NCBI RefSeq assembly: GCF_003597395.2
Contig: NC_133771.1
Span: 52,500,071 to 52,564,070 of the forward strand
DNA length: 64,000 nucleotides
Direction of reading: 5' to 3'
DNA from: Chelonoidis abingdonii
Taxonomy: Eukaryota; Chordata; Testudines; Testudinidae
How positions within the stretch are numbered: the stretch's first letter is position 1; each line of letters starts with the position of its first letter. This document shows, one piece after another, positions 36,196 to 47,774 of the stretch. A program made the position numbers and the translations under genes. The notes under the pieces were generated by a model that worked only from the letters and a program-made list of their open reading frames with translations, ran no database searches and was not told the DNA's origin.

Positions 36196-37399
36196 GAGCA
36201 ACTACCTGGTCAGATGGTTGTACTGGTTTCAATGGTTCCTTACCAGATCCTTGATGTGGATGAAGATGGACCTGGAAACTGCAGAGGTTCCATTCTAACC
36301 AGTAAGGCATATAATGTCATGAGGGTGAAAAGTGAGGTGCCTGAGACCGCTCAGAAGTATGGTGTCTATGACAAAAGGGACTCCTTCTCATGCCCCTTTT
36401 AGGAATCAGACTGCGAGAATGAGAAGAAAATCCACAAGAAGGGCTGCCATCATCACAAGATGATGAGAACACAGAAGAGCAAAAACTTCTTCCTGGGTGG
36501 TGCATATCTCATAGGTATTACAACAGAGCTAAGAAATCCAGATTCTATCATCTGAGAAACAGGCGTTTTTTGATTTCTAAGAGCAAGGACTCCAGTTCTA
36601 GAGTATTCACTATATCATCAGCTGTCTGCATAGCAAAAAAAAATCAGTACTGACACAAATGGTACAGAGCGTAAATGGTACTGAAGTGGCCGACTAAGAA
36701 GTATGGGTCTTTTTACATGGTACTGAAGAATCAGTGGCTGATGGAACAAACTGTCAGTACTGAAGTATCAGTGCTGGTCACAGAACTAAAGAGTGGTCTT
36801 TCAGCCTCTGATGAGACCCAGTGCCAATTGACTTAGAAGAGATGATTGAGAAATATCAGGATGGTGAAACTTTGTTCTATTCTTAGACAGTACTGGAGAT
36901 GGTGTTTGGTGCTAGACTGCATCAGAAGATCTCTCCTACTTCCTACCTTGGGCAACAACAGTTTCTGATTGACCCAAGGAAGACCGAAGGGAAGCTCAGC
37001 ATGTTTCTGAGAATCATGAGGTCTCTCTGCAAGTGGGAAGATTTAAAGCCCGGAGACTGAAACTCAGCCATGACTTACATCTCTAAACTAGTGGGACAGT
37101 CAGAAAAAATTGTTTTTCTTTTGTTTGATTGGTTTGAAGGGTTTTTTTTTATGTTTTGGTGGTGCACAAGAGAAGTTTCCTATCATCAGAGTATTAGAGT
37201 GTGGGATCTACTGGATTCTCCATACTTCCTACTCCACTGTTGCTGGAGTAGACCTGAGAATTAGACCCACTATGTTTATTCAAAGTGGCCCCTCTAACAA
37301 AGTAAAAAAGGAACTGTAAAAGATCATAGTCTACTTAGCTTATAGATCTGTTACTGCACAAAACTGATTTGAGCATGCCAGTAAAAATTAACAGACCCA
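36196..37399. other. Unidentified block after the LINE tail
   Basis: Contains an open stretch to 36402 and then recurring TGGTACTGAAG-like motifs (36650-36790), perhaps an unclassified retroelement. No domain recognised. Confidence 0.35.
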
Positions 37400-37492
37400 A
37401 GAAGAGCTCTGTGTAACTTGAAAAAGCTTGTCTCTTTCACCAACAAAAGCTGATCTAATAAAAGATATTATCTCATCCACTTTTCTCTATAG
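37400..37492 (+). repeat. Penelope-like element 3' fragment (tentative)
   Basis: GAAGAGCTCTGTGTAACTTG, AAAGCTTGTCTCTTTCACCA and TAAAAGATATTATCTCATCC match a tail type I associate with reptile Penelope-like repeats; from memory only. Confidence 0.4.
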
Positions 37493-37730
37493 TAGGACCC
37501 ATAAAAGAACTTTAACCATTTCATTTTTAAGATATGTATACAGGAAACCAATTTGATTATTTGCTCTCAGGTGGAAGCCCCCATCTCTCTCTAAAATCAC
37601 CTGTTGCCTTTTATCCCAATTTTGTACTGAGGGGCATCTGTACTGGACAATGGTTTCAAGATGGCATATAACACAGAAATGCATGTATCAAATTAAGGAT
37701 ATTAAAAAATTAAATCTTGCACATTCAGGC

Positions 37731-40700
37731 TGTCATAAACAGATAAGAAAAGTTAATAGCACAGAAGTACTTCATATCTCTTGGACTGTAAAGGGTTAAC
37801 AAGTTCAGTAGCCTGGCTGTCACCTGACCAGAGGACCAATCAGGAACCAGGATACTTTCAAACCTTGAGGGAGGGAAGTTTCTGTGTGTTCTGTTAGTTT
37901 TTTGGTTGTTGTTCACTCTGGGGGCTCAGAGAGAGCAGACGTGCAACCAGGTTTCTCTCCAATCTCCCTGATACAGGTTCTTATAGATTCCAAATAGTGA
38001 GTACTAAATAGATAAGTGGAGCTAGGCTGTTTGTTTTCTTTATTTCAACGTGAGCATTTGGCTGGAAGGAGTTTAATGCTGTGATTTGACTGAAAGGAGT
38101 TCAATTTGTATTTTTGCTGAAGAAGGGACTTTTAATTGTACTTCGAATACTTTAGGCTGGGAGGGTATTCCAGATGCCTATAGCTAAAATACCCTGTACC
38201 CTATTCGCAGTTTAATTTTACAAAAATAGTTTTTACTTTTTGCTCTCTTTAATTTAAAGTTTTCTGTTTAAGAACCTGATTTTTTTTTTTATATCCTGGT
38301 GAGACACAGGGGGACTGGAGTCTGGATTCACCAGGATTGGTGGGGAAACGGAGGGAAGGGGGAGAGGAGCTGAATTTCTCTTCTGCGTGTCAGAATTACT
38401 TTCCCTGCTCAAGGAGAGTCCTGGGAGGGGGAAAGAGAAGGAGGAGCAGGTGAAATGTGTCCTTTTCTGATTTGCTGATCCAAGGCCGTTTGAATCAAGG
38501 CCTTGGTCTCACTACGCGTGTTCACAAATCTGATTTAAAGGAGCGTTAAATCGATTTAACGCTGTACCCGTCCACCACTACAAACGCCTTTATATCATAT
38601 AAGGGCTCTTTAAAATCGATTTCTGTACTCCTCCCCGACGAGAGGAGTAGCGGCTAAATTCAATATTAACATTATCGGATTACGGTTAGTGTGGACGGAA
38701 ATGACGTTATTGGCCTCCGGGCGGTATCCCACAGTGCACACAGACTGCTCTGGACAGCAACTGAACTCGGATGCAGTCGGGCAGGTAAACAGGAAAAGCC
38801 CCGCGAACTTTTGAATTACATTTCCTGTTTGCCCAGCGTGGAGCGCTGATCAGCACGGGTGGCGAGCGTCCCAAATCCAAAAGAGCTCGCAGCATGGACC
38901 GTACGGGAGATAACTGGATCTGATTGCTTTATGGGGAGACAACTGTTGTATAGAACTCCGTTACAGAAGACGAAAGCCAAAGCATTTGAAAAAAATCTCT
39001 AGGCTACACAGCGTGCATGACAAGTGTAAGGAAAGCCAAAGAATCAATGGATGCTCATGGAGGAGGGAAGGGGTACTGAGGACTCCAGCTATCCACAGTT
39101 CACAGCAGTCTCTGAAAAGTATTTGCATTCTTGGCTGGCTCCCAATATCTGTAGGTTAAACACAGTGTCTGGCGTGGTTCGGGGACATAGCTCCTCAGTT
39201 TCTTTCCCCCCACCACATGTGAAGAAAAGGGAAAGAAATCATTTCTTGACTTCTTTCATGTCACCCTATGTGTACTGATGCTGCTGGTAGACGCGATTGC
39301 TGCAGCAGTGAAGAGCACTATTTCCGCTCCTCTCTCTCTCTGGTAGCAGATGGTGCAGTGGACTGGTAACTGTCCTCATGACCCCTGAGTGCTCTATGCT
39401 TTTTAACTGAATATGGGGGCGCCTGGGTAAAAACAGGAATGATTCCTGGTCACTCCCAGTAGATAGGACAGAATGGCTAAGTAACCACCTTCACATAGCA
39501 ACTGGGGGCTGAGCTTCAATCAGCCCCTCCCTTTCCTGTGTAAAGAAAGATTCTGTACTGCCTGGCTGTCATAGCAGCAGCATGCTGGGCCTGTCTCCCG
39601 CACCGCTTATTGTCCTGCCTGGACTATCATCACGCCGGGAGGGCTGCTCCCCCTCATTTTTATGTCACTATCAGTGTTTCTTATTCCTGCATTCTTTTAT
39701 AACTTCATGACACAAATGTGCAGGCACGCCACGGTTAGCCAGGAAGGTTGGAGAGAAGGGAAGCAACGGGGGGTTGTTGCAGGGGCACCCCTTGTGATAC
39801 TGACATGGAGCAGCTGTGCTCTCTGATACACTGGTTCTCTAATACACTTGCCCCTTATTCTAGGCAGACTGACTCTATTTTTAGAACCATAAGGAGGGAT
39901 TGACTCGGGGAGTCAATCCCAATTTAGCTTTGCGTTGCGCCCCCGGCCAATTTCAGCAGGGGCACTCATGATAGCAGCGGACAGTACAGCAGGGGGAGAT
40001 AACCGTCATTTCATTGCCAGTTTACTCCCGAGTAGACAGTACAGAATGACTGGTAACCATCTCTGCTATCATGCAAAGCAAGTGAATGCTGCTGCTGTAG
40101 CGCTGGGAGTATCGCCTCTCTGTCTGCGGCATCCAGTACACATACAGTGCCAGAAAAAACAAAGCTGAACGCTCCATGGTTGCCGTGCTATGGCGTGTCT
40201 GCCAGGGCAATCCAGGGAAAAACGGCGTGAAAGGGATGTCAGCTGTGTTTTCCCCGAAGGAAGAATGACTGACGACATTTTACCCAGAACCACCGCGACA
40301 ATAATGATTCACCCAGAATTCCAAGGGCGGGGGTAGACTGCGGGAACTATGGATAGCACCGGAAGAGCTACCCACATGCATGCTTTAGAAATCGACTTTA
40401 GCTCGGGACCATGGATGCACAACGCCGAATTACTTGTGCCTAGTTGGCCGCATAAATCGAATTTATAATATCAGTTTTATAATAAACGATTTTAGCTAAT
40501 TCGATATTATCCGTAGTGTAGACGTGGCCACAGTATCTTCCACGTAACCCAGGAGGGACACCTGGGAGAGGCAATGGTTGGGGAAAGGGTTTTCTTCCCT
40601 TGTGTTGAGATCCACTGGGTCTGGGTCTTGGGGGTCCCCGGGCAAGGTTTTTGGGGGACCAGAGTGTACCAGGCACTGGAATTCCTGGTTGGTGGCAGCG

Positions 40701-40796
40701 CTACAGGTTCTAAGATGGGGATTAAGCTTAGAGGAATACATGCTGGTACCCCATATCTTGGATGCTAAGGTTCAGATTGGGGATTGTACCACGACA
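37731..40796 (+). mobile_element. Solo LTR (about 1.03 kb) with perfect 5-bp TSD, split by a Harbinger
   Basis: The outer element begins TGTCATAAACAG at 37731 and ends ACCACGACA at 40796 (TG...CA). CAGGC flanks it on both sides (37726-37730 and 40797-40801), a 5-bp duplication as made by retroviral and LTR-retrotransposon integrases. The LTR is in two parts (37731-38498 and 40530-40796), separated by a transposon inserted later. No internal coding region is present, so this is a solo LTR; the viral or Gypsy family is not assigned. Confidence 0.8.
38499..40529 (+). mobile_element. Harbinger-type transposon, 2.03 kb, decayed
   Basis: Termini GGCCTTGGTCTCACTAC (38499) and GTAGTGTAGACGTGGCC (ending 40529) are imperfect inverted repeats. 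The left 395 bp match, inverted, 1-393. From about 38893 a decayed Myb/SANT-like frame follows (DLIALWGDN, then LRYRRRKPKHLKKIS in the same order as SANT proteins of Harbinger elements), with stops. No transposase frame was recognised, so the middle (39050-40250) is probably non-coding or deleted. It sits inside the solo LTR, so it is the younger insertion. Confidence 0.75.
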
Positions 40797-40992
40797 CAGG
40801 CAAAATTCAAAAGAGACTCCATATTCCTTAATATATTTATTCACTTAAAAGGCAGCAGAACAAAAAAGAAAAAAGATTCATTCCACTTACCTAAATCTTG
40901 TAGCACTTTCTTAAAATTGGTGTTTTCCTTGTTATGCTGCATCCTGTTTCCATTAAATAATTGGTTTACAAAACGGTTACTATATATTTACT

Positions 40993-41049
40993 AATAGGGC
41001 TCCTCATTGTTTTTGCTGATACAGACTAACACTGCTACCACTCTGAAAC
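40993..41049 (+). mobile_element. 57-bp Penelope-like insertion with 13-bp TSD
   Basis: CTATATATTTACT occurs immediately before (40980-40992) and after (41050-41062). The insert ends GATACAGACTAACACTGCTA then CCACTCTGAAAC, the sense form of the PLE end whose antisense form starts the element at 50393. Extremely 5'-truncated. Confidence 0.75.
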
Positions 41050-41062
41050 CTATATATTTACT

Positions 41063-41689
41063 GAGACTGTCTAAAGTCAAATAATTGTAAGGATATTTCT
41101 CGTGTGTTTCCATTCAAGGCAGGTTCTCTCAATTCATATCAAACAAATCATGCACAGTCACCATAAGAGGGACACAAAAACATTCTGATTGCATGGGGAC
41201 AACCTGCCATTATTGGCATTATACAGGAAGATACTATAATGAAAAATTAAGGGTGGAAATGGCAATAAGAAAACCTGTTGTAAAACAGCATCTGCATGAA
41301 TTTACGTACCAATCATGTCAGTCCTCCCAGAAATCAGCTAATGAAGCTGATAAAGCAGATGAAGTGGATAAAAATCTAAACTAGACTTCCTGCTGTCTAG
41401 TCTCTAAGTGTCAGTAGCAACATATTCAGTGTTATAAATGTCCTGGCGGTACAAATGCCTCTGCTTTCAAGACTGATATCTCTTATTCCTCAGGAAAAAC
41501 ATCTGCTATTATACTCATTAAAATTACTTTATAAAATAGGAAAGCTGGTAAATACAAACAAACAAGCCACCAAACACCAAACACAGGGCAACATTCAACC
41601 CTTACTCTGAATACAAACTTCTATTTCTATAAGACTCATTGCTGTTCAGTTAGTGAAGGGCCTTGGCTCATTCACAAGGAAGGAAAGGA
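41063..41689. other. EYS intron, no recognised feature
   Basis: AT-rich non-coding sequence. Confidence 0.45.
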
Positions 41690-42115
41690 AAGATGGCTAA
41701 GATTCTAGCCTAGGAGCTGGGTGATCCAGGTTCAAACTCCTTTCTGTATGACTTTGGGCAAGTCACTTAAGCTATATCTCTTCACTGCAGAACTAACATA
41801 GCTTTAACGAGAGTAGCCACACTACAAAATAGCACAATCCCCCTGTGTAGCTGATATCAGTTGATGAGTTGTGATAACTTGCGACTGTTTCCTATACTCG
41901 AGTTAAAAGCACTATCACACTTGAGTTAAGCACAGATAGGACTTGAATTAACACTGCACTGAACACAAGACAAGCACACAGTGTCTTTGTGCCTCAGTTA
42001 CCCATCTCCAAAATGGGGAATATAGTACTTCTCTACCTCAAAGGTGTGTGGTGAAGATAAATATATTAAATACAGTGAGATGCTCAAATACTATGGTGAT
42101 AGGGGTCATATAACT
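41690..42115 (+). repeat. MIR-like CORE-SINE, interrupted
   Basis: The first half has GATCCAGGTTCAAACTCC (B box) and TTTGGGCAAGTCACTTAA up to about 41770. The second half resumes near 41984 as TTTGTGCCTCAGTTACCCAT then CCAAAATGGGGAATATAGTA. These are the two parts of one MIR, separated by about 210 bp. Confidence 0.75.
41774..41983. mobile_element. MITE inserted in the MIR-like SINE
   Basis: Bounded by TCTCTTCACTGCAGAACTAA at the left and GAATTAACACTGCACTGAAC at the right, which are loosely inverted. Interior has ACTCGAGTTAA / ACTTGAGTTAA repeats. Exact ends and TSD are not resolved. Confidence 0.5.
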
Positions 42116-42200
42116 TCCTCAGACAGCTTCTGTTGCCATTACTCATGTTGAGTCTGCTCATGGAGTAAGATACCCTCCCAACATGAGTAAAGGAGGGAGC

Positions 42201-42597
42201 ATAGGCACCGACTCTGTGGGTGCTCTGGGGCTGGAGCACCCACAAGAAAAAATGGTGGTGCTGAGTACCCACCAGCAGCTCCTCTATCAGCTCCCCCCCA
42301 ACCTCTCAGCACTTCCCACCAGCTGGCAGGCCCCCAAAACCAGTGCCTCCTGCTTCCTCCCTGTCCCTCCTGTCTGCCACGAACAGCTGTTTCACGGCCT
42401 GCAGGAAGCTGAGGGGGGCGTGGAATGAGGACACAGTGAGATTGGGGGAGGGGGCGGAATGGATGGGAAGAGGCAGGATGGGGGTGGGGCAGGAAGAGGC
42501 AGGGTGTGGGTGGGGCCTTGGGGGAAGGGATGGAGTGTGAGCAGAGGCAGAGCTGGTGGTCGAGCAGCCCCTAGCACTTTGAAAAGTTGGCGCCTGT
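42201..42597. mobile_element. GC-rich MITE-like repeat with GGCGCC-type ends
   Basis: The left end ATAGGCACCGACTCTG and the right end AAAAGTTGGCGCCTGT are inverted (ATAGGC-CCGAC). The interior is G-rich on the plus strand (42430-42530). This explains the long antisense ORFs here, which are composition artefacts. Confidence 0.6.
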
Positions 42598-43556
42598 TGG
42601 AGGGAGAACAAGTCCCTAATATTCCCGTTTCGTGTTTAGCAATATTACTCCTTGTTCTCAGTTTCACAGGCGTTGATCTTTTCACTAAAGGCAAACATTC
42701 TTTTTCTCCTTTGCACTGGTTTTCAGCTGGAGAGAAAAGTTGAAAACTGTAGTATGTAATATGTCTCATTTTGTCCTACATTAAGGGAACATTTGGAATT
42801 TTTAAGTTACCTGAATCTGAAGTCAACACCACCACCTTAGCCTTGAGAAAGCAACAAGAACAACAGCATTACAACATGAATCAGTGTGCACTTTTGCATT
42901 TAGTTGTCCTAAAGGATGATGTGTCTGGAAATAGGAACCCATATTAGTGTCTATTAGAAAAGGAGGAAAGGGAAACTGATTAAGTCCTTATAGAATTTTA
43001 AAAAGTTATATATATTTTTTTAACTTGTATCGAATTTTTTTTAAAGGTAATACTCTGAGACTTTTAACTCTAGGTCACTGCTGAAGTTCAACCTAGATCA
43101 GAAAATGTTATCAGGTATCTATCCAGTGGCTTTTGTAAAATGAGTTCAGTATTCAGAAGTGGGGTATTCACATCACAAAAATCACTAGCACAATTAGTGT
43201 TGGACATCTTTGTTAGCACTCTTATTAGAAAAGCCCAAGAATGAATGAGCATGTATATCTGATGTGGCAGGAACAGGGAAGGTTCCATTGTTGGTACCCT
43301 TCTTGAGTGCTAAACAGCTACTTAAAAGAAAGCCAGCCAGTAGTAAGTCATGTATTTGAATACTGAATACAAATAAGAGTGAAAATACCATACACAGAAT
43401 CATAGACAGCTAGCAAATAAGTTTAGACATTGTGGAAGTGGAAGATATATTTCAACCCACTAGCTCATATTTATTTTAGTATAATCTTGACTTTTGAACT
43501 CTAAGGATTGGATTCTGCATAAAATCTGGCCAGTTTCTATTCTTCTGGGACTTGAC
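42598..43556. other. EYS intron, no recognised feature
   Basis: AT-rich non-coding sequence. Confidence 0.45.
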
Positions 43557-45704
43557 CCTAATAAATGGGCAAAGCATTGGGGAATTGGTGAAATCGTCTC
43601 CCAACAAGACTGAGAAGTGACTGCAGAACAAATCTGTCATTCATGCATCTGGATCTTTCTGTCCCTGCCAGCAGGTATATGGGATCTTGGGGAGCAATTA
43701 CCACACAGGTGGGATGCCAATTAATTTCTTTATTAAAGGAAAAAGGAAGTGGTGGGAATTTAACAATAAAATACGAAGAGATGGGTGTATAGGGTGTTAC
43801 AACAGACAATGATGGGGGGTTCTTAATTGAAACAGTGTAGGCAGTTCTAACAGTGGGGTACAGTACGTGAGGTTCAGCACAATGGGATACAGTACAGTCA
43901 ATAAGCAACTGAACTTATATAGGAACAATTTCTAGATACAGTGTGAAATGCAAACATACCAAAAAGAATGCAAAATAAAATGCTAGCTTCTATATAAAAA
44001 TGGTTAAAATCTAGATAGAATGTATTAAGTGGTTGGTTGGCCTTATATACAATGTAACATAATGGTATTAATGCAAATACAAAGTATATCAGAAAAGTGG
44101 AGGCAGCCAATGGTGGTGTTATAATTTGTGAGGCTGTGAAACAAGAGTGTACCTAATGGCCGGGTCAAGAAACGGGGTGGGTGGGTGATGATTAGAGTGA
44201 ACTGATGAGAGAGTTGCGCTGGAAGCAGCGAGAGGCCTCTGGAGCCCCACGGGTAAGGACAACGGGCTAGAGAGAGGTTTTAGCAACAAGCAGACACTGA
44301 AAACAAAGGAAAAAACGGCAAAGGGTTTGGGAAGTTTCACAGGGCGATGCAGACGCGGGGGGCAGCAAGGAGTTTGTAACAGGGAACACAGAGAAGCACA
44401 CAGAGGGAGTTGTAACAGGGAGACACGGAGAAGCACACTCAGGGGGAGATTGAGTGGGGAAAAACAGACAAAGTTATACAGAGAGAGATCGGGACAGTGG
44501 AAGACGAATTCAAGTAGCAAAAACCTTTATCTATCTTAACCACGACTAGGCAAAACACAAATATCACAATTCTAAGCAAACTATAATAAGCACTATAGGG
44601 AGCAACAAAGCAGCAAACTATAACAAGGCAGGTGAACTTACAAGCTCTATAATCTTAACAACTATGACTTATTAAACAAAGAAACAAAACCTATGGTGCA
44701 CCTTATGTTATGGGGAGTTACAGAGGGCACAGTGGTCTATGCCCAGGATCCAGCTTCCCAGGAAGCCAAGGGATGTGGCTGCAGCAGTGGATACAGCTGC
44801 AAGCAGAGAGCCCCAAGGAAAGGCCCACGGGAGCAGAGCTTAGCAGGGCACAATTTATTTCTTAGCAGCGAAAGTGCCGCGGAGTTTAGGAGAGGTTTTA
44901 AGCCAACAGACCAAGGTTTAGCTTGACGTCTGTGTGCTGGGGAGACCGAGCCAGCAGCTAAAATAATAAATAAAAGTATGGAGAGTTTAACAGAGGATTC
45001 TTACCAAGGAGCAGCAGAGCGCAAAGCAGGCAAGAGCTCGAAGCAGGTACGGTTCCTAATAATCAGGAGATCTCTCAGGCAGCAATTCATTCTTCGTGGC
45101 GGTTTTTTTTTCAAAAAAGGGGTACGCCTCAAAAATAAACGAGAGCGGAGAAAGGACCCCCCAGAACCCTGGCTGATCAGACATAGCAGCAATGCAGGAA
45201 CCTTTCTGATCTTAGTGTTTAACCATGTCTGTTTTTAAAGGCAAACTCAGGGCAGTTTCCCGCCGACTTTTGAATTGGTTCTCTCTGTACAGGGCGAGGA
45301 GAGAGGCAGGGACAAACTGTAGGTGAGCACAGAGACATGTCTGGGCACGTCTGTGCAGTAGTGACTCAAAAGCAATGAAGCTATGATCATGGCCCAATAT
45401 CTTAAAAACACAATAGGTCTTGCAGCTCTGGACATTGCCCACCCTATACCGAGCCCAGGTTTAACAAGGTGATAACAGGACTAACCCTTTGAACAGGGCA
45501 GTGGTCCCACTTAGCACAAGAGGCCATCCCTTTGAGAAAGGCAATGGCTCTTGGTAAACAACTTAAGGGGCCCTCCCTTTGAGAAGGGCAGTGGCCCTGG
45601 TAAACAACTTAACAGCCGGGGAAGGGGCGGCCACAGGAGGAGAACAAAATGGAGTATGGGGATACCTGTAAGAAAACAAAATGGAATAGGGGGATAGCTG
45701 TAAC
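43557..45704 (-). mobile_element. LTR-retroelement-like non-coding block
   Basis: Read on the minus strand it starts TGTCCGTTACAGC at about 45704. It contains several AATAAA signals (e.g. AATAAAGAAATTAATTGGCA near 43735-43715, followed by a GGTAATTGCTCC stretch like an LTR R-U5). It also carries three sets of short tandem repeats: 43-47 bp units at 45485, 45528 and 45575; 31-bp units at 45644 and 45675; and 36-bp units at 44376 and 44412. No gag, pol or env-like frame was seen. Ends and family are unresolved; it may be more than one element. Confidence 0.45.
45485..45620. repeat. Three tandem units of 43-47 bp
   Basis: CCCTTTGA(G/A)(A/C)A(G/A)GGCA(G/A)TGG repeats at 45485, 45528 and 45575; the last two units also share GGTAAACAACTTAA. 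Confidence 0.85.
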
Positions 45705-46984
45705 GGACACTTTCATTGGTGCCCATCATATCAATGTTCATGATTTTAATTATTATTAATAAAACATTTATAATATGGTAGTACACAAAGTCTCCCAAGA
45801 GGATTCTGGGCCCATTGTGCTGGATGCTATATAAACATAGAGACAAGCCCTGCACAATACTTACAATCTCATAGCTGAGTCCCATGGTGGCTGATCTGTT
45901 CCTGCATGTGCAAGAAAAGATCACGGCATAAATAGACAGCCTGAGAGCTGCAGTATTCCTGACAGTTGCTGTATTCTCTCTTCTGTAGGACAGAATGGTT
46001 GGTGGATCCACCACTACTCTGCTTTCCCACTAGTAAAACATGCCAGTTTACCAAGGGTGCAAACCCCATCTACATGCTCCCCACAAATCCTGTCCCAGCT
46101 GAACAATGAAACATCACTTATTTTGTGTTCAGCATCCTCCATGGCCACCAGAGCCCCAGGGCAAGATATATACAACCATTCTGTATGATTTACCAAGTTA
46201 TTTAATTAGGCCGACAGGCTTCCAGAGTTAAACATTTCAATAATTTCTATATTTTCACTGTAAGTACAGTCCACACATGAGCCATCTTAGAAGGCTAAAG
46301 CTTATACAGCATGTAACAAATGTTGTGTGTGTGCAGTTTTTACCAAAGTGCAGCCGGCTACTTAAAGCTTTGCTATCAGTAGTAGCACGCTTAGGTTCCA
46401 GGCAGCACAGTCAAATGGCTTCATCAATCAGGTCTCAGAATTGCTTCATGACAATTTGTAATGTTTATGATTCTGGCAACTGTCTGTAATGTAAATGCTG
46501 TAGCCTTAAGGATAAAATAATGTTCTTACACTAATACTATAAATCAAAGCTACCATATAGAATTTACCATACATATTGCGGTGCAGTTCATTTAGAGTTA
46601 TCTTAATGTACTCCACTGCAATAAGGAACTGTGCATTTACAGTAATATATTGCAATTTTATACAGTTGCATAAAAGCTTTACTGAAATCATACTGTACAA
46701 TATTTCTTTGTGGTTTTTAAAATAGCCTTGACATAATGTAACCTAGAAAACATGGGCTATTTAATAATAGTAGTATAACACTACTATACTGTAAATTGCC
46801 CAATCTGTTTTTCTTTTTATTATATTATCTTAGCTGTTCTTTTTAATATTGTAATATTTTCTCCTCCCTCACACCAGATACAGTGAAGTATCATTTTTCT
46901 GCATATTTCTGTTATATTTTCTTCCTACCTAATTTGTAATAAGACGCAGTTAAGGAAGAAAGGTCCTGAGTGGCTAGGTTCACA
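45705..46984. other. EYS intron, no recognised feature
   Basis: AT-rich; no named repeat. Confidence 0.45.
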
Positions 46985-47083
46985 GGAACAAACCCCTGCT
47001 CTTTTAAAGGACTAGGAATTTTTGAAATTCAGTGTCCTGTTTTCTCAGTATGGTGAGCTCATCTAGCAACTGCCCAGCTGAGC

Positions 47084-47680
47084 ATGGCTACATTCTCCAA
47101 ATGCCCCCCTGCATAGACTGCACAGAAGGTGATAGCTCTCCTGAGTCTGTGGGGAGAAGAGGCTGTGCTGGCACTGCTCTGATACAGCAGATGAAATGTG
47201 GACATCTACGAGCAGATCACTTGGGGCATGGTGGAGAAGGGCTATAAGAGGGATCTGCAGCAGTGCTGTGTGAAAGCCAAGCAGCTCCGACAGGCTTCCC
47301 AGAAGGCAAGGAGGCACTCTTGTGTGGCGTTGCAGACATGCAGTTTTTACAAGGAGCTGCGTGCTATCCTCTGTGGGGACCCCACCCCCACGGTCCCCGT
47401 GGATACATTGGACAAGTCACAGTCACGGGCCACTACAGTCAACTCTGAGGATGAGGTGTTGGATGATGAAGAGGCAGCTGAGAATGAGGAACAGGTGACC
47501 AGAGGATCCATTGTTGCTGCAAGCCAGGAACTTTTTGTAACCCCGGAGCAGTCCAGCCAGTCACAACACTCCAGCACATGCAAGTGTAATGCCAGGGAAG
47601 AAACCTCTGGTACTGATATTGCGGAGACACATCTTCTCATTTACTACTTTTTATTTGTGTTACAAGAAGTAGTGAAATAA
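47084..47680 (+). pseudogene. Harbinger Myb/SANT-like DNA-binding protein, three in-frame stops
   Basis: An open frame from ATG at 47084 has only three interruptions: TAG 47114, TGA 47180 and TGA 47192. Reading through gives the trihelix/SANT-like region with the tryptophan-rich pattern VIALLSLWGEEAVLALL (about residues 16-32), then DIYEQITWGMVEKGYKRDL and VKAKQLRQASQKAR. After that comes an acidic segment (EDEVLDDEEAAENEEQ). In Harbinger elements this protein helps carry the transposase to its sites. The frame is otherwise intact to 47680, so the stops look like late decay. No expression signal was seen. Confidence 0.85.
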
Positions 47681-47774
47681 CTAGTGGAGGTAGAGTGGCT
47701 ATCCCCTTCTCATTGCCCAGCACAGCCAGGCAGAGAGGGTCCTGTGCCCTGTTTATGCACACCCAGATATCCTG

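Noticed and set aside
42306..42769. Antisense ORFs of 101 and 125 codons
   Set aside because: Proline/serine-rich translation of a G-rich MITE-like repeat.
43558..44520. Minus-strand ORFs of 116 and 133 codons in the LTR-like block
   Set aside because: No gag, pol or env motif; low-complexity leucine/proline content.
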